DNA from: Flavivirga algicola
Lineage (GTDB): Bacteria > Bacteroidota > Bacteroidia > Flavobacteriales > Flavobacteriaceae
Assembly (NCBI RefSeq): GCF_012910715.1
Contig: NZ_JABBHF010000002.1
Span: forward strand, 439,001 to 503,000
Length of the DNA: 64,000 nucleotides
Reading direction: 5' to 3'
The notes under the pieces are model-generated. The model was not told where the DNA came from, searched no databases, and saw nothing but the letters and a program-made list of their open reading frames with translations. This document shows, one piece after another, positions 9,003 through 17,557 of this stretch (its first letter is position 1; each line of letters starts with the position of its first letter). A program made the translations under genes and the position numbers.

Positions 9003-10607
9003 TTATATTGAATTCAAACGTATTAAAACTACACCATGAGGTTGCACAACCGCCGAAAAACTATCTTTGTAATTACCAATATCTTTTTGCCTCCAAAGGT
9101 CTCTAACGTTTTTTACACCCTCAATGCCAATATCTTTCCAACTCAAAGTAATGACTTGTTCTTCTTCCTTTAAATTGAATAATCCTATAGCTTTGGTTCC
9201 GTTGTGCATGTCTTTGACTACAATCTCTAAATCTTCATTATGAATGATTGATTTCCCTGGAATGCCTTTTTCGTCTTGATTAACGTCTAAAACTTCAGAA
9301 TTGGTTAAAAGCTTCACCGTAAATTCGTCCATTCTTTCAATGGGACACCCAATAAGTAATGGTGCTGCCCATAAAGACCATAAGGAAATATGCGAATATT
9401 GCTCATCTGCCGTTAATCGGGATGGTATTGGGTTTTTACTTTTTGTATTGACCTCTCCTACTACCAACATATCTGGGTCTGGGAAATGTCCTGGTGCTCC
9501 TGGAAAACCATTTTCTAGCCAATGTCTGTGGGCTTTCCACTCATCCCGTATACTTTTATGACTTCCTTTACCATCCCATCTATCTTTTAAATCACCATAC
9601 GTTCTAAAACAATTCACCTCTTCTCCAAATAATTCTGCGTGCTCTAATGGAGCCGTATTTGAAATGGAATACACGATATCCCTTCCACTATTCTCTAATG
9701 CTTCTGCCATTCTTATCGTACTAGCTGGCTCGTTTGGATTCCAATCGTATTTTAAATAATCTATTCCCCATTCTGCCCATTGTGTGGCATCATTAGTATC
9801 GAAAGTGTGTTCTGCTACTCGGATGTTAACTCTTTTAGGCTTTAATTTTCTATCGTCCATCGTTATATCCCAATAGCCATCTTCTCTATCACTAGATCCT
9901 CCAACACGACCAGCATAGGTTGTTATCCATGGTGATGAATATATCCCAACTTTTAGACCCATATTATGAATATCTTCACACATGGATGCCATATTGGGGA
10001 ATTTGATAGAGTCTGCTAAAATAGCATTATGTTTTCCTCCTCTGTGAGATTGCCAACCATCATCCATGTTAATGTAAGACCATCCATAATTTTTTAATCC
10101 TTTATCAACCATTGCTTTAGCTGAAGCAATTACATTTTCCTGGGTTACGTATTCTCCCCAACAATTCCAACTGTTCCAACCTAATGGAGGCGTTAAGCAT
10201 ATGGTCTCTCCTACTTTTATTTTGAAGTTCTTTTTTTCTTCTCCCAAGTTATTTTTTGCAACAAAAACAATATCATAATCCTTTTGTTCTTCTGCTTTAA
10301 TTGTACCACTAATAACTCCAGATTTGCTATTGACTTTCAACCCTTCTGGCAGGTTTTCAACAGAAAATACAAGTGGCTGTCTACCCGTTGCTGGAACGGT
10401 ATATAAAAAAGGTGCATTGGGTCTAACTCCGAAAACAGAAGGTCCATGAATTTTTGGTTTATCGCCAACTTCTGGTGTTAAAATGTATTTACCTTCTCCT
10501 TTTTCTGGACTATAGATTTTGGTCTCTATTTTTGAGTTACAAGAAGAAACAATTAATAAAAGACTTACTAGTTTTAATACTGATTTTGAAATATTGCTGA
10601 ATGGCAT
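9003..10607 (-). CDS. GH27 alpha-galactosidase-like enzyme with an N-terminal Ig-like domain
   Basis: This is a 534-residue lipoprotein (lipobox IVSSC, Cys23). Residues about 55-135 form a putative Ig-like (He_PIG type) domain with the typical LPEGLKVNSKSGVISGT pattern. The GH27 barrel starts at TPPLGWNSWNCW (139-150). INMDDGWQ (179-186), the nucleophile Asp288 in YLKYDWN and the acid/base Asp339 in RTYGDL follow. The family hydrolyses alpha-galactosides with retention. Here it could remove alpha-linked galactose from galactan fragments. The beta-sandwich C-terminus ends in VQPHGVVLIRL, typical of the family. It is preceded by an intrinsic terminator and followed by the sulfatase fossil, so it may be a single-gene unit. 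Confidence 0.93.
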   Translation of the reverse strand: MPFSNISKSVLKLVSLLLIVSSCNSKIETKIYSPEKGEGKYILTPEVGDKPKIHGPSVFGVRPNAPFLYTVPATGRQPLVFSVENLPEGLKVNSKSGVISGTIKAEEQKDYDIVFVAKNNLGEEKKNFKIKVGETICLTPPLGWNSWNCWGEYVTQENVIASAKAMVDKGLKNYGWSYINMDDGWQSHRGGKHNAILADSIKFPNMASMCEDIHNMGLKVGIYSSPWITTYAGRVGGSSDREDGYWDITMDDRKLKPKRVNIRVAEHTFDTNDATQWAEWGIDYLKYDWNPNEPASTIRMAEALENSGRDIVYSISNTAPLEHAELFGEEVNCFRTYGDLKDRWDGKGSHKSIRDEWKAHRHWLENGFPGAPGHFPDPDMLVVGEVNTKSKNPIPSRLTADEQYSHISLWSLWAAPLLIGCPIERMDEFTVKLLTNSEVLDVNQDEKGIPGKSIIHNEDLEIVVKDMHNGTKAIGLFNLKEEEQVITLSWKDIGIEGVKNVRDLWRQKDIGNYKDSFSAVVQPHGVVLIRLNSI

Positions 10608-10767
10608 GGTAATAATTTATTACACGAAGAAAAATATAAACTACCAAAAACATGTCTGCATGAGTTCAATTAATGTCCCCATCAGTAACTATGATGATAT
10701 ATACTCATTAACCTATTCTTTCAGAATACATTAGAAATCTACACAAAACCATCTTTAATTAAAACAA

Positions 10768-10795
10768 AAAGGCGACAACTTTTGTTACCACCTTT
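10768..10795 (-). terminator. Intrinsic terminator after the small T9SS protein gene
   Basis: On the minus strand the arms AAAGGTGGTAAC and GTTGTCGCCTTT pair over all 12 positions (three of them G-U wobbles) around a 4-base loop, and a U-rich run (UUUUUGUUUU, overlapping the stem end) follows. It lies about 60 bp after the stop at 10853 and before the GH27 gene. It is the most classical terminator in the window. Confidence 0.78.
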
Positions 10796-10852
10796 GTCTA
10801 ATAAATTTTAATCTGAATATTTATTAAAGATATATAATAATTTTAGTAGTTA

Positions 10853-11599
10853 TTATAGTGCTACTTTTACAGTAGCTGCCTTATCATCTTTAGAAATTTT
10901 AACTAAATATATACCATTGGAAAGATTTATAGCTCCTACTCTTTGACCTGTTAAAGCGTACACTGCATCTAAATTTGCGCCCTTTACGGTAATATTACCC
11001 TCTTTAGCAAAAACCCTAGCACCTTCAATTATATTAGATTTTGTAGATAATGTTGGATTTGGCCCTATTGAAAATTCGTAAATTCTAATTACATCAAAAG
11101 CTGTAGCATTTATATCGTCGGTTGTGAAAGTAACACTTAAATCTGAAAGTGTTGCACCATCGGTAAAACCTGGAGTTACTATAATTTCCTGAATATCTGT
11201 TCCCGCAGTAGTAGAAACAAACGCCAGAGACTCTGTTAAAGTGGTTCCTCCATTCTCTTTGTATGAGACATTAATTTTTTCTATTTCAGGAGTAGTTAAG
11301 TCTTGATGTTTTATTTTACAATATATTACATCAGATGAACTAAGTGTTCCAGAATATGTTCCAACATAATTCATAGTTCCAATGTTATTAGCCCCAGGAC
11401 CTCTGGTTTGGAACTTTCCATTATCTGCTGCCTCTTCTGGTTGGAATTGATTAAAAGTACTAACATCTGTTGATTTTTCTACATCTTCCCATTCTGCGGC
11501 GGCTTCATTTGCGTCACTACCAAATACAGTTGATACGACTTGCGCATTGTAATTTAATGCTGTTAAGCATAATGCTACTAATAAAGTAATTTTTTTCAT
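10853..11599 (-). CDS. Small T9SS-secreted protein of unknown function
   Basis: The product is 248 residues with a clear signal peptide (cleavage near NAQ, residue 20). Residues about 21-180 form a Ser/Thr/Asp-rich beta domain without catalytic motifs that I recognise. The last 60 residues (NITVKGANLDAVYALTGQ, then NGIYLVKISKDDKAATVKV) are a T9SS type A sorting domain, so the protein should cross the outer membrane and be released or attached at the surface. It sits between the GH27 gene and the GH42-like gene and has its own terminator. A carbohydrate-binding role is a reasonable guess from context only. Confidence 0.82.
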   Translation of the reverse strand: MKKITLLVALCLTALNYNAQVVSTVFGSDANEAAAEWEDVEKSTDVSTFNQFQPEEAADNGKFQTRGPGANNIGTMNYVGTYSGTLSSSDVIYCKIKHQDLTTPEIEKINVSYKENGGTTLTESLAFVSTTAGTDIQEIIVTPGFTDGATLSDLSVTFTTDDINATAFDVIRIYEFSIGPNPTLSTKSNIIEGARVFAKEGNITVKGANLDAVYALTGQRVGAINLSNGIYLVKISKDDKAATVKVAL

Positions 11600-11629
11600 A
11601 AGTTCTTCTAAATTTTAGTTGTCTTAATT

Positions 11630-11637
11630 CAAATTTA
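11630..11637 (-). promoter_or_regulatory. Possible -7 box upstream of the small T9SS gene
   Basis: On the minus strand the sequence TAAATTTG fits the Bacteroidota -7 consensus TAnnTTTG and lies 31 bp before the start codon at 11599. No good -33 TTG partner is visible, so this is a weak call. Confidence 0.3.
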
Positions 11638-11712
11638 AAAGACTCTATATCTATATTGTTATCTATGAATAATTTATGCGTATCCCTAAATACTTTTTAT
11701 TCTTACTACACC

Positions 11713-14019
11713 TTATTTCATATTAATGAGCTCTACAAAATAAACTTCATAGGGTTTTAATATAGGATTAGTATTAACCTCAACGCCTTTAATAAGATCA
11801 ATACAAACAAACTGTTTTTTGTTTTTAAAAGAAATTTTTAAGCTAGCATTTGTTTTACCTACATTAACTACAGACAAAACATCATTTCCTTTTTTATTTT
11901 TCACTACTTTCCAAATACACCCCTTCTTACCTACTTTATTAGTTTCTTCTATTATTATATTACCTCCCAATCCTTTACGTTCCAAGAATAACATAAGTAC
12001 TTTCTTTATTGATTCTTTAGACGAAAGCTCTATTAAGTTGCCGGTTTCCTGTTTTAAAGTTTTAGTCATTGGTACGCCATACTCATTTCTTTTCAAACTC
12101 TCTGAATCTATAATGACAGTTCCTCCTTGATCAAGATAATTTTGAATAGCATTAAATTCTTCTTCGGTAGCATATGGTGTTTTACGCACTAATACCACAT
12201 CCCATTTCTTATGGTCCTGCTTTTCGAAGATATTTTTTGTAACAAACCCTAAAGGGATACCCTCAAAATTTAAACTTTCATACAGATGAAATAAGTCATC
12301 CATATGTTCCTTTTTATTTATTGCTGATGTTTTGGAATAAAAAATACGAACAGGTTTTCTTTGACGCTGCATCGCCATAATTACCTCTGCATTCGTATTT
12401 AAATCAATCATGGTAGTGGCAACTTCATTTGTTACTCTTGGTTGCTGACTATTAGAGCCTGCATATCCTTTACCTGCTCTACCAGAAATTGCTCCATTTT
12501 CTTTACGTGGCCAATACCATATCTGGCTTGCGGTCATACCATAAGTATGAGCCAGCCAAAACACAGCTCTAGCATATTGCGGGTCTAGATACAAGTTCCT
12601 CGATCTTACCGTTGATAAATAATGTAGTTCTGAGTTGAAATTAATTTTTTTCGGACTAACAGATTTCATAAAATCGAACCCCATACATAGTTCTCTCCAT
12701 TCAAAGGCATAGTCTTTTTCCCATTCATAGGGCGGTCCCCACGTTCTGTTGTGTTCTGCACCAGAATCATTTCCAACAATACCGCTCATTTCTGTAAGCG
12801 CTTCTAAATCTATTCCGTGAGAACGCTTATTATCAGTCCATAAATTAGGCATGATTTTTAAATGCACTTTAGCATTGGTATCGTATTTCTTAATTTCATT
12901 TTTCAAAAATTGATACCATTCTGTAACTCTATGTAAATTAAATAGATTCCAGTCGTACCAAGTGGGAGTTCCCTGCAAGCCTGTATCTATTGGAATATTT
13001 ATTCTTATTGTCTCAAAGTTTTTAAAATTGCTACTCCAAAGTTTATTTAAAACGTCTATGTTTTGATGTTTCTGTTTTAACCAATTTCTAAACTTGGCTT
13101 TGGTAAATTCTGTAACAGGACCAGATGCCCAAGCCAATTTATCACCCGTTTTTTGAGTAAAGAAATGAGGCTCATTGCATAACATATACCCCAATTCTGA
13201 AAATTTTCTATTAGCGGTAAATGGTACAACGGCTTTAATGAGTCGTCTTTGAAAATCTTTAGCCCCTGGATTGTCAATATCATACACGGTATATCTATCT
13301 GTTGGTAACACCAGTGAATCTCCGTATGCTTTAAGAGCCCATTCAGGTACTGTTTTATGGTTCAAGAAAATAAAACCGAGTGTACCATCCTCCTTACTAC
13401 TTAGCTTATTATAAACACTTGGAATTAAACTACCGTCTTGTTGAATGTATGATGGTGTTATGAAAAACCCATCTTGATTCCCATGAAATTCTGTTAACTT
13501 TTTTGTATCTGGCTTCCAGGTATAATCAGTTAGAAATACTGGTCTACCCTCAAAGGTTAATTGGTCACCTTCAACGCCAACTCTTTCCCAATCTATGTTT
13601 TTTGATGGTTTTCTGAAAACCTGTTTATCGATTAGCAACTGCAGATAACTTATAGCCTCATCTAGCATGAGTACTACTTCTTTACGCTCAAAATCAGGAA
13701 GTGCTTTTGCTTTTTCAAGAGCATCATCTCTGTACAGCGGTACTTTTTTAAAATACTTTTCATTTTCTGCTATATGTTTTTCATCCCAGTTAGCATAGGT
13801 TAAAAAAGTCTCGGCAGTTCTTATAGTCGTTTTCTCTTTTAATACATCAATATCATTTCTCTCTGCTTTACTTATCAGCTTTTCAAGATTTCTTATTTTT
13901 TCTCTAGCTACTTTATCTAATGATTGAGCATTTATTTTAAATATTCCTATTAACAATAAAGCTACAAGGCTATATTTTTTTAAAAATATCTCCAGTTGTT
14001 TCTTCTTAATTCTTATCAT
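11713..14019 (-). CDS. GH42-like (clan GH-A) beta-galactosidase with an N-terminal helical domain
   Basis: This 768-residue protein has an uncleaved-looking or long signal peptide (hydrophobic segment 17-31, NAQ). An alpha-helical domain (about 33-140) of unknown function precedes a TIM barrel (about 155-520). Glu283 in MLCNEP is the expected acid/base and Glu464 in FNSELHY the nucleophile, the arrangement of GH42 and related families. A Rossmann-like domain (about 555-680, VRIFYSKTSAINKK to GGTVIIDS) corresponds to the GH42 trimerisation domain. Some carrageenan-active enzymes of this type have been moved to GH167, and this protein could belong there. It is a paralogue of the 1012-residue protein at 21799-24837, but without a T9SS tail. 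It probably releases galactose or a disaccharide from non-reducing ends. Confidence 0.85.
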   Translation of the reverse strand: MIRIKKKQLEIFLKKYSLVALLLIGIFKINAQSLDKVAREKIRNLEKLISKAERNDIDVLKEKTTIRTAETFLTYANWDEKHIAENEKYFKKVPLYRDDALEKAKALPDFERKEVVLMLDEAISYLQLLIDKQVFRKPSKNIDWERVGVEGDQLTFEGRPVFLTDYTWKPDTKKLTEFHGNQDGFFITPSYIQQDGSLIPSVYNKLSSKEDGTLGFIFLNHKTVPEWALKAYGDSLVLPTDRYTVYDIDNPGAKDFQRRLIKAVVPFTANRKFSELGYMLCNEPHFFTQKTGDKLAWASGPVTEFTKAKFRNWLKQKHQNIDVLNKLWSSNFKNFETIRINIPIDTGLQGTPTWYDWNLFNLHRVTEWYQFLKNEIKKYDTNAKVHLKIMPNLWTDNKRSHGIDLEALTEMSGIVGNDSGAEHNRTWGPPYEWEKDYAFEWRELCMGFDFMKSVSPKKINFNSELHYLSTVRSRNLYLDPQYARAVFWLAHTYGMTASQIWYWPRKENGAISGRAGKGYAGSNSQQPRVTNEVATTMIDLNTNAEVIMAMQRQRKPVRIFYSKTSAINKKEHMDDLFHLYESLNFEGIPLGFVTKNIFEKQDHKKWDVVLVRKTPYATEEEFNAIQNYLDQGGTVIIDSESLKRNEYGVPMTKTLKQETGNLIELSSKESIKKVLMLFLERKGLGGNIIIEETNKVGKKGCIWKVVKNKKGNDVLSVVNVGKTNASLKISFKNKKQFVCIDLIKGVEVNTNPILKPYEVYFVELINMK

Positions 14020-14096
14020 ACTTTATGCACATAATTATATCATCAAATAAACAACAAATCAGAAAGCAATAAGTATCTATTAGTATTTTAGTAGTC

Positions 14097-14135
14097 TCAA
14101 TAAGTTTTCTTTTTAATTTAAAGAAAACTTATTGA
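14097..14135 (-). terminator. Perfect 16-bp hairpin after the GH82-like gene
   Basis: TCAATAAGTTTTCTTT (14097-14112) and AAAGAAAACTTATTGA (14120-14135) are perfect inverse complements with a 7-base loop, 31 bp beyond the stop at 14167. No clear U-run follows on the minus strand, but the stem itself is long. It probably ends or trims the GH82-like transcript before the GH42-like gene. Confidence 0.6.
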
Positions 14136-14166
14136 AACACCTTAAAAAAATATGCCCTAACCTTAC

Positions 14167-15867
14167 TTATTTTTTTACACAAAGTTTAAAAACATCACTA
14201 CTAGCATGAATTTTCACAAAATACAAACCAGCATTTAGGTTTGAAATATCTATGGGTGATGGTTTTAAGCTGAATAATTGTTTAATTAATTTACCATTGG
14301 TATCGTAAATAGATACATTACTTCCTACAGCATTAGTTATTTTAATAAAATTAGTAGCAGGGTTAGGTATAATTTTAATTTCAATGGATTCTAATTCATT
14401 ATTACCTAAGTCTTGATTTTTAGTTTTCAAAACTGATTTATTACTATTATTTTGTAATGGATTTGGAGTATTCTTTAAAGCATTAGGCACAAAAAGAACA
14501 TTTTCGATTGGTGTGAAACTGCAGTTTTCAAAATCATTCGCTCCAGGATCTGTGATAATATCTACAACATCGTTCCTATAATTATTTGCTGTTAAACCAA
14601 TAATTTTCACATTATAAGATCCAGACCCTCCACTATTAGCAATATTATAAATTGGAGCTATAGATGGTGCTATAAAAAAGTTTCCAGCACCAGGGATAGG
14701 CGTTGTATTAGCCCTGTTTCTTATAGCACAAGGCATATATCTTAATTCTTGTTTTCTGGTTTGCGCAGTATTTCCAAAAGTAGTTGTAATATTTCTTACT
14801 GTTGATCTATTACTCTGAAAAGTCCCAATAGGAAAATTAGATTCATCTGGTCTATTAGGGGATCCAATAGTTCTAAATCCTTTAGCTAAAAAAACAGCGA
14901 ACTCACTATTTGTAGCAGTAATATTCCTCATATCAAAGAACCCTTGAATATGGGTATGGGGAGATGCAAAAACTGCACACCTACCGTTTTTAACTCTTAT
15001 AAATCTTCCCCAAATAGCATCCAATTTAGTTATCGTTCTATTTTCAGTATTTAATGTTGATAATCCTTCTCCTAAGCCTGATTCCATTCTTATAGTAGCG
15101 CCTCCACTACCTTCAATATTACGGAAATAGATATTGTTTCCCACTTGTATTTGTATAACTCCCCATCCAGGGTTATAACCTGTACCTGTTATGTTTTCAA
15201 TAAGTCCCTTTGTAGGTGCAGCAGCTTTTTGTTGACGGTTGTTTGATGGCCCAACCGTACCTTGAGCCTGACCTGGTAAAAACTCAATAGTAGGAAACTT
15301 TGTTGTATCATCAATTACGTTAATATTTCCTATTTTGAAGTTTCTCGCATTTCCAATTCTAAAACTTCTAGAACCATCTCCAGGATTTAACCTGTTGGCA
15401 ATATTAATGGTAAACCTACTATTATTCGAAAATCCTGTAAAACTAAAGTTTTGGGTTGTTCTACACCCAGTACAATTTCCAATATCTGTTCCATTGGCTA
15501 TAATCATATCTCCTGGTCCAAAAGGCTCAATAACAACGCCAGATTTACATCTTACATGTACATTAGATCTTAAAACCAGACCTCTAATTCTGTAAGTACC
15601 ATTATTTAGTGTTAACACACCTCCTTTTCTTGTAATTCCGTTGCTATCTGTAGTTCGGTTAACAGCTAAACGGTTAATTTCTGCCTGAATTCGATTAGTA
15701 TCATTACCTGTACCCGATGATGGACCTATGGTAATCTGGGCTGCTGCTGCCGTATGTATCGTTGGTGTATAAAAAGTTGATATTGGCGGTAAATCTTGCG
15801 CATTAACAATAATGCCAATAAATACCACAATAAATAATAATTTGTACTTCTTTTTGTTAATTTTCAT
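14167..15867 (-). CDS. GH82-like right-handed beta-helix protein, T9SS-secreted
   Basis: The product is 566 residues with a signal peptide (cleavage near NAQ24). Residues about 45-450 form a beta-helix. Several stretches match iota-carrageenases (GH82) as I remember them: GTYRIRGLVLRSNVHVR (90-106), NFSFTGF (140-146), RNFKIGNINVIDD (175-187), GLIENI, GWGVIQIQ, IRMESG and ASPHTHI. In the Alteromonas enzyme the key residues are Gln222, Glu245, Asp247 and His281. Gln239, Glu262 and His304 fit here, but the Asp247 position is Gly264, so activity is uncertain. The C-terminus (about 495-566, IKIIPNPATNFIKI to GLYFVKI) is a T9SS sorting domain. Another beta-helix hydrolase or lyase specificity is possible. 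It likely acts on polymer at or outside the cell surface. Confidence 0.72.
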   Translation of the reverse strand: MKINKKKYKLLFIVVFIGIIVNAQDLPPISTFYTPTIHTAAAAQITIGPSSGTGNDTNRIQAEINRLAVNRTTDSNGITRKGGVLTLNNGTYRIRGLVLRSNVHVRCKSGVVIEPFGPGDMIIANGTDIGNCTGCRTTQNFSFTGFSNNSRFTINIANRLNPGDGSRSFRIGNARNFKIGNINVIDDTTKFPTIEFLPGQAQGTVGPSNNRQQKAAAPTKGLIENITGTGYNPGWGVIQIQVGNNIYFRNIEGSGGATIRMESGLGEGLSTLNTENRTITKLDAIWGRFIRVKNGRCAVFASPHTHIQGFFDMRNITATNSEFAVFLAKGFRTIGSPNRPDESNFPIGTFQSNRSTVRNITTTFGNTAQTRKQELRYMPCAIRNRANTTPIPGAGNFFIAPSIAPIYNIANSGGSGSYNVKIIGLTANNYRNDVVDIITDPGANDFENCSFTPIENVLFVPNALKNTPNPLQNNSNKSVLKTKNQDLGNNELESIEIKIIPNPATNFIKITNAVGSNVSIYDTNGKLIKQLFSLKPSPIDISNLNAGLYFVKIHASSDVFKLCVKK

Positions 15868-15893
15868 AATGTTTAGTTTTGAGTTCTTTTACT

Positions 15894-15901
15894 CAAATCT
15901 A
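15894..15901 (-). promoter_or_regulatory. Possible -7 box upstream of the GH82-like gene
   Basis: On the minus strand TAGATTTG matches the Bacteroidota -7 consensus TAnnTTTG, 27 bp before the start codon at 15867. A matching -33 element is not evident. The 171-bp gap it lies in is one of the longer ones in the left half, which fits an independent promoter. Confidence 0.35.
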
Positions 15902-16038
15902 ACCACAAACTCCTGTTTTTATGTTCCTTACGGTACAAAACTTGTCTATCTTAGTATAAAATAGATTTGAAAATGATAAAAATCAGAAATAATATAATAT
16001 TGGATTTTATTGGAATAATTCAAGCAGTAGTATAATTA

Positions 16039-17544
16039 TTAGTTTTTAAACTCAATTTTAAACACATAAGCTGCTTTACATGGGCTTTTGCCCTTTATGT
16101 TTATAGTTAAATAATGGTTTGTTTGCGACCAATTAATTTTATTCTTTCCACTTATAAACTCAACCGAACTAATACTTCTATCATCTACTTTACTAAGTTT
16201 AGATAATGTTTTAATGGTGAATACATTATCCTTAGGCCAATCCAGTACAGTTGCATATAAAACACCTTTCTTCTGGGTAAACCTAACATCTTGAGATGTG
16301 AATACTTTATTTTTCTTTTCAGAGTGATGTCCCTTATTCACTTGTGTAGGCCCTTCACCATATACCAACCAGGGTCTGGTATCATAAATAGCTTCACCAT
16401 TTATTTTTAACCAATCGCCTATTTCTGTTAGAATTTTTACGGATTCTTGTGGAATTGTACCATCTGCTTTAGGTCCAATATTTAATAACAAACAGCCATT
16501 TTTACTCACAATATCAATAAGTTCGTCAATGAGATAATTTGAGGTTTTATAATCTTCATTATCAATATACCCCCAGGATTTATAACCTACGGATGTGTCT
16601 GTTTGCCATGGATATTTAAAGATATTATCCATTCTACCTCGTTCTATATCTAAAACAATTAAATCTTCTGGAAAGGATACATTCCTCATATTTTTATTCT
16701 GAAAAACAACTTCTTTATTCCATATTTCTCCTTTGTTGTAGTAATATGAAAGAATTTTAGAATGAACTGATTCAAAACCTGGTTTATCCAATCCAAAATC
16801 AAACCATAACAAATCTGGTTGGTATTGATCAATAATATCTGTGGTACGGTTCCACCACGTATCTAAAAATTCTTGTGATGGTTTTGATTTATTCTTAACA
16901 GGTTTCCAGTATAAATCAACATATTCTGTATTGGAATTATCGTATTCTGTTTTTTTCCAATAATAATTTCGCCAATTAGCTAAATGTGATGAAGTACCAA
17001 ATTTTATCCCTTGTTTTCTCACAGCTTCAGCCAATGCACCCAAAATGTCTTTTTTAGGCCCCATGTTTACGGCATTCCAACGCGTATAATTAGAATTATA
17101 CATTGCAAAAGCATCATGATGCTCTGCTACAGGGACTACATAACGTGCTCCAGATTTCTTGAACAATCGCGCCCATTTTTCAGCCTTAAATTTTTTGGCT
17201 TTAAACATGGGAATGAAATCTTTGTATCCAAATTCTTTATGATTACCATAGGTCTTTTGGTGATACTCATAAGTATTAAAGCCATCTTTCTTTATATGGT
17301 CCTTGTAATACATATATTTAGGATACTTTTCATCTCCTTTAGCTGGTACCGCATATGGCCCCCAATGAATAAAAATGCCAAACTTGGCATCTCTAAACCA
17401 GTCAGGTATTTTATAACGGCTTCTAATAGATTCCCAATTAGCTTCATAAGTATGCCCTTTTTCTGAATTAGTAGCTTCATCCTGTGAAAAGGCTCTACCA
17501 AAAACCAGTAAAAATATGATTAGGGAAATATGTTTTAATGTCAT
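16039..17544 (-). CDS. GH29 alpha-L-fucosidase / alpha-L-galactosidase-like enzyme
   Basis: This 501-residue exported protein has a signal peptide (cleavage near AFSQ21). The GH29 barrel begins with WFRDAKFGIFIHWGPYAVP (49-67). The nucleophile is Asp249 in LLWFDFG. The motif usually written HHDGF reads HHDAF here (142-146). LLLNIGPKADGTIPQ marks the end of the barrel, and a C-terminal beta-sandwich follows. GH29 removes alpha-L-fucose, and a porphyran-locus member is known to remove alpha-L-galactose. In this galactan locus an L-galactosidase is at least as likely as a fucosidase; that is inference from context. It follows the GH3 gene by 13 bp. Confidence 0.9.
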   Translation of the reverse strand: MTLKHISLIIFLLVFGRAFSQDEATNSEKGHTYEANWESIRSRYKIPDWFRDAKFGIFIHWGPYAVPAKGDEKYPKYMYYKDHIKKDGFNTYEYHQKTYGNHKEFGYKDFIPMFKAKKFKAEKWARLFKKSGARYVVPVAEHHDAFAMYNSNYTRWNAVNMGPKKDILGALAEAVRKQGIKFGTSSHLANWRNYYWKKTEYDNSNTEYVDLYWKPVKNKSKPSQEFLDTWWNRTTDIIDQYQPDLLWFDFGLDKPGFESVHSKILSYYYNKGEIWNKEVVFQNKNMRNVSFPEDLIVLDIERGRMDNIFKYPWQTDTSVGYKSWGYIDNEDYKTSNYLIDELIDIVSKNGCLLLNIGPKADGTIPQESVKILTEIGDWLKINGEAIYDTRPWLVYGEGPTQVNKGHHSEKKNKVFTSQDVRFTQKKGVLYATVLDWPKDNVFTIKTLSKLSKVDDRSISSVEFISGKNKINWSQTNHYLTINIKGKSPCKAAYVFKIEFKN

Positions 17545-17557
17545 GGTATTTATTGGT

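Noticed and set aside
14167-15867. The beta-helix protein as a pectate lyase or GH28
   Set aside because: No GH28 or lyase catalytic motifs are visible, while several consecutive stretches fit GH82; pectin also does not fit the rest of the locus.
17011-17466. A 151-codon plus-strand open frame inside the GH29 gene
   Set aside because: Composition and position show it is the reverse frame of the GH29 barrel; no signal peptide or domain.
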